A stretch of 64,000 bases of DNA, taken from JAAXHB01 sp965221635. GTDB taxonomy: Bacteria > Actinomycetota > Acidimicrobiia > Acidimicrobiales > Aldehydirespiratoraceae. Location: contig OZ244902.1 of NCBI GenBank assembly GCA_965221635.1, positions 806,001-870,000 on the forward strand, in the 5' to 3' direction. The position numbers and the translations under genes are program-made. Within the stretch, counting starts at the first letter, position 1. The number at the start of each line of letters is the position of its first letter. The notes under the pieces were generated by a model. The model had not been told where the DNA came from and did not search any database. It saw nothing but the letters and a program-made list of their open reading frames with translations. Of this stretch, positions 58,049 to 64,000 are shown piece by piece.

Positions 58049-59061
58049 GGCTGCTCGTGCGCCCAGCAGTACACCAGACGATCCGAGCCCACCTTTGTGG
58101 CCGGAGGCGCCACCGCGGTGCACTGCGTGAGTCCACTTTGGGTGCGCACGCCGCAACGCGCAGCGAACGCGCATCCAGGTGGCAGGTTCACCGGCGTTGG
58201 CACCCTGCCCGGGATCACCTGCAACCTCCGCTTTGTGGCCGCTGCGGGGCCGGCTGCGCCGGAGGTTGCGCGCGAGTCCATCAAGCCCCTGGTGTAGGGA
58301 TGCAGCGGATTGCGGTAGATCTCGCCGATCGGGCTGTTCTCCACAATGCGCCCGGCGTACATCACCGCCACCCGGTCGGCCAGTTCGGCCACCACCGACA
58401 GGTCGTGGGTGATCAAGATGATCCCCATGTGCCGTTGCGATTGCACCTCTCGCAGCAGCTCCAGAATCTGGGCCTGCACTGTCACGTCGAGCGCGGTGGT
58501 GGGCTCATCGGCGATCAGCAGGTCGGGCTCGGCGGCGAGCGCGATGGCGATCATCACCCGCTGCGCCATCCCTCCCGACATTTGATGGGGATGCTGACGG
58601 GCCCGGCGCCTCGGATCGGGAATCCCAACCTGGGCCAGCAGTTCGATCACCCGCTTCTTGCGGGCATCACGGCTGAGGCGACCGGCGGGGCCGTGACGCA
58701 ACGCCTGGCCGATCTGGGCGCCCACCGACATCACGGGATCGAGCGACGCGTGCGGTTGTTGAAAGATCATTGCAATACGCCTGCCGCGCACGGTGTTGAG
58801 CACCTTCTCGGGGGCGCCCACAAGCTCCATGCCCGCGAATCGCACCGAACCGGCCACGACCGCGCTTGGCGGTTCCACCAATCCCACTATCGACAGCGAC
58901 AGCACCGTCTTGCCACAACCCGATTCGCCCACCAGGCCCAGAACCTCACCGGCGTCCACGCGCAGGCTCACACCGTCCACTGCCTTCAGCGCCCCGCCGG
59001 GCGCCGAGAAATGGGTGGCCAGGCCTTCAACTTCAAGCAAGCGCTCAGCCACGACTGTCAC
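58045..59061 (-). CDS. ABC transporter ATP-binding protein, OppD/DppD type
   Basis: 338 residues from a GTG overlapping the previous stop (GTGA). Walker A GLVGESGCGKTVLSLS, signature HQMSGGMAQRVMIAIAL, Walker B DLLIADEPTTALD, switch THDLSVV, and the C-terminal family extension with Cys (GCAFAARCG). Partner of the OppF-like ATPase; the two form the cytoplasmic engine of the importer. Confidence 0.94.
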   Translation of the reverse strand: MTVVAERLLEVEGLATHFSAPGGALKAVDGVSLRVDAGEVLGLVGESGCGKTVLSLSIVGLVEPPSAVVAGSVRFAGMELVGAPEKVLNTVRGRRIAMIFQQPHASLDPVMSVGAQIGQALRHGPAGRLSRDARKKRVIELLAQVGIPDPRRRARQHPHQMSGGMAQRVMIAIALAAEPDLLIADEPTTALDVTVQAQILELLREVQSQRHMGIILITHDLSVVAELADRVAVMYAGRIVENSPIGEIYRNPLHPYTRGLMDSRATSGAAGPAAATKRRLQVIPGRVPTPVNLPPGCAFAARCGVRTQSGLTQCTAVAPPATKVGSDRLVYCWAHEQP

Positions 59062-59939
59062 CTCACGCCGGTGTGGCGGTGCTTGGGGTTCCAGTGGTCG
59101 TTGAGCGCGTCGCCCACCAGGTTGATGCCCAGCACCGCAACCGCAACCGCGGCGCCGGGGAAGATCGACATCCACCAGGCGCGGCGCACAAACGACTGGG
59201 CGTTGTTGAGCATGTACCCCCAGCTCATCACGTTGGGGTCACCCAAACCCAGAAAGCTCAAACCGGCTTCGATCAGGATGGCGCCACCCACCTGCAGCGA
59301 CGCCATGGCCACGACCGGGGCGATGGCGTTGGGCAACACGTGAACCCACAAGGTGCGCCACCGGGACGCCCCCAGGGCTTCCGAGGCGGTCACGAACTCG
59401 AGCTGTTTCACCGTGAGCACCCCCGAGCGGGCCACGCGGGCGGTGAGCTCCCACGAGGTGAGCGAAAGCACCACCACCAGGTTCACCAGACCCGGCCCGA
59501 ACAGGGCAACCACGGTGAGAGCCACGAAGAAGCGGGGCATCACCTGCACGAACTCGGTGAACCGCATCAACGTGTCATCGGCCCAGCGGCCCATGAATCC
59601 GGCCACCGACCCCACAAGGGTGCCGATCACCAGCGACGCCCCGGCCACGGCCACCCCCACCAGCAGGCTGGTGCGCGCCCCGTGCATCACGCCGCTGAAC
59701 ACGTCACGACCAAGGTCGTCGGTGCCGAACCAATGATCTCGCGACGGCGGCTCGAACGGAGTGCCCGCAAAGGCGAAGGGATCCACCGGCGACACCACAT
59801 CCGCGAGCGCCGCGGCGGCCACGAACACAAACGTGAGCGTCACGCCCATGGTGGCCACCGGCCCGGTGATCGGCACGGGCCAAACCCGCAAACGCCGGCG
59901 GGCCGCTGCTCTTTTGGGTCTCGTCCGACTAAGTGCCAT
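59058..59939 (-). CDS. ABC transporter permease, OppC/DppC/NikC type
   Basis: 293 residues, about six helices. Includes HWFGTDDLGRDVFSGVMHGARTS and the EAA loop ASEALGASRWRTLWVHVLPN followed by IAPVVAMASLQVGGAILIE, as in the OppC family. ATG start overlaps the end of the OppB-like gene by 11 bp. Confidence 0.94.
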   Translation of the reverse strand: MALSRTRPKRAAARRRLRVWPVPITGPVATMGVTLTFVFVAAAALADVVSPVDPFAFAGTPFEPPSRDHWFGTDDLGRDVFSGVMHGARTSLLVGVAVAGASLVIGTLVGSVAGFMGRWADDTLMRFTEFVQVMPRFFVALTVVALFGPGLVNLVVVLSLTSWELTARVARSGVLTVKQLEFVTASEALGASRWRTLWVHVLPNAIAPVVAMASLQVGGAILIEAGLSFLGLGDPNVMSWGYMLNNAQSFVRRAWWMSIFPGAAVAVAVLGINLVGDALNDHWNPKHRHTGVR

Positions 59940-60894
59940 GACGCACCCTTGGGTCGATCACCGAGTACAGCAGGTCGATCACCAGGTTCATCACGATCAC
60001 GGTCACCGACACGATCAGCAGCAGAGCGGTGATGATCGCGTAGTCACGGTTCAAGATCGCGCTCAGCAGCAGACGCCCAAGACCGGGCCAGGCGAACACC
60101 GTTTCCACCAGCACCGCCCCGGAGAGCATGAACCCGAAGCGGGTGCCGATCACGGTGACGATCGGCAGCAGCGAGTTGGGCACGGCGTGGCGAACGATCG
60201 CCTTGCGACGGCTGAGGCCTCTGGCCCGGGCCGCCCGGATGTAGAGGCTGTCGAGGTTCTCCAGCACCGAGGCGCGGGTCACCCGCATGATGGGAGGCAC
60301 GTACACCACGATCAGAGCCAGCAGCGGCAGCACCATGTGGTGGGCCACGTCCAGCACGCTGCGCAGTCCTTCGTACTGGGCTCGGGCGTCGTTGCGGCCC
60401 TGCACCGGGAACCAGTCGAAACGCAACGCGAACACCAGCAACAGCAACTGCGCCAGCCAGAACACCGGCAAGGCATGGCCGAACAGCGCAACGGTGCGAA
60501 TGGTGTTGTCCGTGGCGGTGTTGCGGCGGGCCGCGGCGATGGTGCCTGCCGCCATGCCCAGCGCGGTGGCCACCAGCAGCGCAGGCACCATCAGCAGCAG
60601 CGTCGCGGGCACCTGCTCGAGGATTGCCTGCAACGCGGGTCGGTTCTGGCGGTACGAGTAGCCGAGATCGCCTTGAACGAGGCGTCCCAGGTAGATCAGC
60701 AACTGTTCGATCAGTGGCCGGTCGAGGCCGAAGCGTCGGCGCATCATGGCGTAGTACTCGGCGTCGCCGTCCTCGCCGGCGAGTGCCACGATCGGGTCGC
60801 CGGGCGCCACGTGGATCAGCAGCCAGGTGAGCACCGCCGCGCCGAAGATCAGAGGGATCGACTGAAGCAGCCTGGCTGCCGTGTAGCGGATCAC
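59929..60894 (-). CDS. ABC transporter permease, OppB/DppB/NikB type
   Basis: 321 residues, six helices. Starts with RYTAARLLQSIPLIFGAAVLT, then HVAPGDPI; EAA loop RAARARGLSRRKAIVRHAVPN and FAWPGLGRLLLSAILNRDY near the end. GTG start at 60892-60894. 188 bp separate it from the binding-protein gene, mostly GC-rich and without a visible gene or clear terminator. Confidence 0.94.
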   Translation of the reverse strand: MIRYTAARLLQSIPLIFGAAVLTWLLIHVAPGDPIVALAGEDGDAEYYAMMRRRFGLDRPLIEQLLIYLGRLVQGDLGYSYRQNRPALQAILEQVPATLLLMVPALLVATALGMAAGTIAAARRNTATDNTIRTVALFGHALPVFWLAQLLLLVFALRFDWFPVQGRNDARAQYEGLRSVLDVAHHMVLPLLALIVVYVPPIMRVTRASVLENLDSLYIRAARARGLSRRKAIVRHAVPNSLLPIVTVIGTRFGFMLSGAVLVETVFAWPGLGRLLLSAILNRDYAIITALLLIVSVTVIVMNLVIDLLYSVIDPRVRHGT

Positions 60895-61082
60895 AGTTTG
60901 AGCCGTTGGGATTCAAGCCCGGCGGGCCGGGTGGGACGAGTGGGCCCGTGCGGGCGGTGCGTGCGGGTGGGCCGTGCCCGGCGGCGGTTCATGCGCCGAG
61001 TTGAAGCACAGGGTGCGCCGAACCGGTGGTGCCCGGCCGGAGGAGGTTGATCCACCGGCCGGGCCGAGTCACGCCAGGAGGG

Positions 61083-62870
61083 TCAGCCTCCGTTGGAGAA
61101 CCACGCCGCTTCGGCGAAGTGGCCGGAGTTCGCCATGAGCCCGTTCACGTTGGCGCCCGATCCGGCGGTGAACCGGGTTTCCAGCAGCCACAGGTAGGGC
61201 AGGTCGTCCACCAGTATCCGCTGTATGTCGCCGTAGATCTGTCCACGCGTGGCGGGATCGGCGGTGCTGGCTGCCTGCTGGAACATCTCGTCGATGGTGG
61301 GGTTCACGTAACCGGCGCCGTTGGAGAACGGAATGTCGCCGATGTTGTTGGATCGGTACATGCGGCTAACCCCGATCGACGGGTCGGTGTTGTTGCAGTA
61401 GCTGATGATGTTGGTGTCGAAGTTGCGCTCCCCGAACACGGTGGGAAGGAAAGCGCTGCGGTCAAGTGGCGTGACCTGCACGTCGATGCCCACCTCGCTG
61501 AGGTTCTGGCGGATGATCTCGCCGTACTTCACGAACGCCGGGAACAGCAACAGGTCGATGCTGAACCGGGTGTCGCCGGAGGGATAGCCCGCTTCGGTGA
61601 GCAGCGCGTCGGCTCGTTCGAGGTCAAGCGGGTAGGCCGTCACATCGGAGGTGTAGGCGAACTCCATGGCGCTCGAGATGGGCCCGGTGGCAACGTTGCC
61701 CGATCCGAACAGCACCTGCGCCAACAGTTGATCACGGTTCACGGCGTGGGCGATGGCCTGACGCACACGAATGTCGCTGAACACCTCCCGGTCGAGGTTG
61801 AACGTGAGCGTCGGCACGCAGAAACCGCCGCCCGGGCCGCTGTTCACCCCGTAGAGGGTCACCGCGTCATGGTCGCCGAGGCGTTCCAGCTCGGCGCCCG
61901 GCACCCGCCAGACGTAGTCCACCTCGCCTTGTTCAAGGGCCAGCACCTGGGTGTTCTCGTCGGGAATCACCCGGTACACCACACGATCCAGGTAGGGCAG
62001 CCCGGCCTTGAAGTAGTCGTCGTTGCGCACCAGGGTCACCTGGTCGTCGATGGCGTAGGACTCGAACTTGAACGGCCCGGTGCCCACCGGATTCAGGTTG
62101 GCATCCGCGGTTTGAACGTCGTCCACGTTGGCGTAGACGTGCTCTGGAAGGATCGGCGCCTCGGTGGAGTTGAGACGCTGCAGCAGCGCCGCGTAGGGCT
62201 GGGTGAACTTGAACACCACGGTGTGGTCGTCGGGAGTGGTGATCGATTCGAGGATGTTGGCGAGGCCGCCCTTGGTGCGGGAGTGGTATTGCAACAGCAC
62301 GTTCTCGAAGCTGAACCTCACGTCGGCGGAGGTGAAGTCCTCGCCATCGTGCCAGCGCACATCTTGCGCGAGGCCGAACGTGTACTCGGTGCTGTCGTCG
62401 CTCACGTCCCAGCTCACCGCCAGGTCGGGATGCGGGTTGGCGTTGTCGTCGAGTTCGACGAGCCCGTTGAACATCGATCCGGTCACCGCGTGCACGTTGA
62501 AACCCGTGGTGATGCCCGGATTGAAATGACCGGGATCGTCGGTGAGTGCCACCACCAGCGTTCCGCCACGGCGCGAGCTGTCCTCGTCTTGGCCTTCGGC
62601 CGGATCGGGCTCGGACGTTTCGGGGTCGTCAGCCTGGGCCTGCTCGTCCGAGTCCTCGTCGGGTGCGTCCTGTGCCCCGTCGTCGGTGTCTTGTTCGGAC
62701 TCGTGGCCCGGCGCGGGGTCGTCGGCGTCCTGCGGCGCGTCGGCCTCTGTGGCCGTGGTGGTTGTGGCGGAATTTCCCGCAACAGCAGGTTCGTCTTCGT
62801 AGGTGTCCCCACAGGACACGGCAACGAGCGCAAACAACGCAAACAGCGCGCTCAAGCGGAGTCGTTTCAT
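61083..62870 (-). CDS. ABC transporter substrate-binding lipoprotein, family 5 (OppA/DppA/NikA)
   Basis: 595 residues. Signal peptide with lipobox VAVSC at ~20, then a ~90-residue Asp/Glu-rich linker, then the family 5 fold: GGTLVVALTDDPGHFNPGI, VRWHDGEDFTSADVRFSFEN, PVGTGPFKFESY, VRQAIAHAVNRDQLL and the later GYVNPTIDEMFQQA. Binds a peptide or a metal chelate outside the cell. No clear heme- or nickel-specific motif is visible, so the substrate is open; the locus makes nickel attractive. ATG at 62868-62870 with a GAGGAGG site. Confidence 0.92.
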   Translation of the reverse strand: MKRLRLSALFALFALVAVSCGDTYEDEPAVAGNSATTTTATEADAPQDADDPAPGHESEQDTDDGAQDAPDEDSDEQAQADDPETSEPDPAEGQDEDSSRRGGTLVVALTDDPGHFNPGITTGFNVHAVTGSMFNGLVELDDNANPHPDLAVSWDVSDDSTEYTFGLAQDVRWHDGEDFTSADVRFSFENVLLQYHSRTKGGLANILESITTPDDHTVVFKFTQPYAALLQRLNSTEAPILPEHVYANVDDVQTADANLNPVGTGPFKFESYAIDDQVTLVRNDDYFKAGLPYLDRVVYRVIPDENTQVLALEQGEVDYVWRVPGAELERLGDHDAVTLYGVNSGPGGGFCVPTLTFNLDREVFSDIRVRQAIAHAVNRDQLLAQVLFGSGNVATGPISSAMEFAYTSDVTAYPLDLERADALLTEAGYPSGDTRFSIDLLLFPAFVKYGEIIRQNLSEVGIDVQVTPLDRSAFLPTVFGERNFDTNIISYCNNTDPSIGVSRMYRSNNIGDIPFSNGAGYVNPTIDEMFQQAASTADPATRGQIYGDIQRILVDDLPYLWLLETRFTAGSGANVNGLMANSGHFAEAAWFSNGG

Positions 62871-63099
62871 GGCTGGTGACCTCCTCAAGCTCCCAGGTCG
62901 TGAAGCGCACAGATTATTCCCAACCTGCGCTATGGGTTCACCATGGCTCAAGGCTCCTTCGCCGCGCCGCAGGCTGCTCCGGCGACTAGTGGGCAACGCG
63001 CACTTTGGTGCTTGCGTCGCTGAAGCTCGGTGGCGACCGTTGGGGCGATTGCGCGTACTCTGAGGGCAGCCCCACCGCCAAAAACGTCAAGGAGGCAGC

Positions 63100-63711
63100 A
63101 TGGCTGCAGGTCGCCCCGCAATCGACGAAACCACCATCTCTGAGATCGTCGAGTTCCACGGTCACATGTGCCCGGGTTTGGCGATGGGAGTGCAAGCCGC
63201 GCGGATTGCCCTTGACGAAATCGGACCTCACGCCACCGACGAGGAGGTGGTGGCCGTCACCGAAACCGACATGTGCGGAGTGGACGCAGTTCAGTTCCTC
63301 ACCGGCTGCACCTTCGGGAAGGGCAACCTGATCCACCACGACTACGGCAAGAACGCGTTCAGCTTCTACCGGCGCGCAGACAACAAGGCGATTCGGGTGG
63401 CAGCCAGGTCAGGGGTGATGCGACGCGACCCCGACGAGCAGGCACTCTTCGACAAGGTTCGCTCCGGTGACGCCACCGACGACGAGCGTGAGCTGTTCGC
63501 CACACAGCACGTGGATCGCTCGTGGCGGGTGCTGGCCATGGAACCCGACGAACTCTTCGCGGTGCAGGACTTGCAGGGCGAGCCTCCCCCGAAGGCCCGA
63601 ATCCATCCGGGGATCCGCTGCGACGCGTGCGGCGAGGACGTGATGGCAACAAGAGTTCACCACAAGGACGGGCGCAACCTGTGCCGTCCCTGCTTCGAGG
63701 CTGCCGCCTGA
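63100..63711 (+). CDS. FmdE family protein
   Basis: 203 residues. The domain start FHGHMCPGLAMGVQAARIALDE-type (His and Cys ligands in FHGHMCPG), TDMCGVDAVQFLTGCTFGKGN and the GKNAFSFYRR segment are typical of FmdE. The C-terminal ~45 residues are a zinc-ribbon-like treble clef (IRCDACGEDVM and RNLCRPCFEAA, four Cys). FmdE proteins occur with molybdenum or other metal enzymes and transporters; here next to a candidate nickel/peptide importer. AAGGAGG precedes the ATG. Confidence 0.9.
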   Translation: MAAGRPAIDETTISEIVEFHGHMCPGLAMGVQAARIALDEIGPHATDEEVVAVTETDMCGVDAVQFLTGCTFGKGNLIHHDYGKNAFSFYRRADNKAIRVAARSGVMRRDPDEQALFDKVRSGDATDDERELFATQHVDRSWRVLAMEPDELFAVQDLQGEPPPKARIHPGIRCDACGEDVMATRVHHKDGRNLCRPCFEAAA

Positions 63712-63741
63712 CCCTCCTCCACGCTCCACGCCCACCGATAG

Positions 63742-63757
63742 CCCCCCGTGGCGGGGG
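63742..63757. terminator. Stem-loop between convergent genes
   Basis: CCCCCGTGGCGGGGG-type hairpin in the 47-bp gap between the FmdE gene and the convergent membrane protein gene; no T-run. Confidence 0.4.
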
Positions 63758-63758
63758 T

Positions 63759-64000
63759 CTAGTCGTCGTGGGTATGCCTGTGGTGAAGGTCGGGCACGTG
63801 GGGGTGTGAGTGAACCGTCTCCCGGTGGGTGTGCGGGTGTGAGTGACGGCCCGTGAAACCGTCGGCGTGGTGGTGGTCGTGATGGTCGTCGTCGTGGGTG
63901 TGCTCGTGATCATGGCTCACCGGTTCGTGACGGTGAGGGTGCTCGTGGTCGGTGCGTAGCGAAATGCCCACACCGGCTGCGGCGAACACCACGGCCACGA
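63759..64000 (-). CDS. His-rich C-terminal tail of a membrane protein, start outside window
   Basis: Only the last ~80 residues are visible: the end of a membrane helix (VVFAAAGVGISLRTD) followed by a ~60-residue tail with more than 20 His, such as HEHPHRHEPVSHDHEHTHDD and SHPHVPDLHHRHTHDD. I recall such tails on bacterial DMT/EamA-type permeases, which would make it a candidate metal permease; a CDF-type or nickel transporter is equally possible. It converges on the FmdE gene. The function call is low confidence. Confidence 0.6.
   Translation of the reverse strand, partial: VAVVFAAAGVGISLRTDHEHPHRHEPVSHDHEHTHDDDHHDHHHADGFTGRHSHPHTHRETVHSHPHVPDLHHRHTHDD

Overview
The window is GC-rich bacterial DNA with GTG starts, many four-base ATGA gene overlaps, and a TANNNT hexamer 6-8 bases upstream of many operon-head start codons that have no Shine-Dalgarno sequence (probably leaderless mRNAs). 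A ClpS/DUF2017 pair, an aa3/caa3-type oxidase whose subunit II carries a fused cytochrome c domain, and a high-affinity-type [NiFe] hydrogenase all point to Actinobacteria. Acidimicrobiia is my best guess; this is inference from gene content, not from a marker gene.

Region 1 (1-11.6 kb) is aerobic respiration: ctaA-clpS-DUF2017 leftward, and rightward ctaB, a three-gene module of oxidase-like membrane proteins, then ctaC, ctaD, ctaE, a subunit IV-like gene and ctaG. The first gene of the embedded module is a clear subunit I paralogue in which all six expected heme and copper histidine ligands are replaced.

Region 2 (11.7-24.5 kb) is core metabolism: serS, a methyltransferase-like gene, a crcB pair, pdxH, ccdA with a TlpA-like thioredoxin, an MBL hydrolase, orn, dut, lysC, asd, then a DUF3800-like gene and a DUF2236 gene.

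Region 3 (24.5-33.2 kb) holds an EamA permease and a probable catabolic operon: flavin reductase, VOC protein, cupin, a fused hydantoinase/oxoprolinase and an acyl-CoA synthetase.

Region 4 (33.2-40.8 kb) is an accessory island. It has four of the five copies of a ~92-bp hairpin repeat, a 51-bp tandem hairpin array and a 7-unit 11-bp array. Its genes are an AlbA_2/Schlafen-type protein, a biotin-ligase-like protein without its catalytic lysine, a TPR protein and an ORC/AAA-type ATPase.

Region 5 (40.8-64 kb) is a [NiFe] hydrogenase locus. Structural and maturation genes run leftward (small and large subunits, two protease-type proteins, an Nfu protein). A divergent operon carries three single-TM proteins, a Cys/His-rich winged-helix protein, a PadR regulator, a CooC-like ATPase, hypC, a SIS-domain protein, hypD and hypE. 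A second CooC-like ATPase and hypF follow leftward. A peptide/nickel-type ABC transporter, an FmdE-family gene and the His-rich tail of a membrane protein end the window. hypA and hypB are not in the window.
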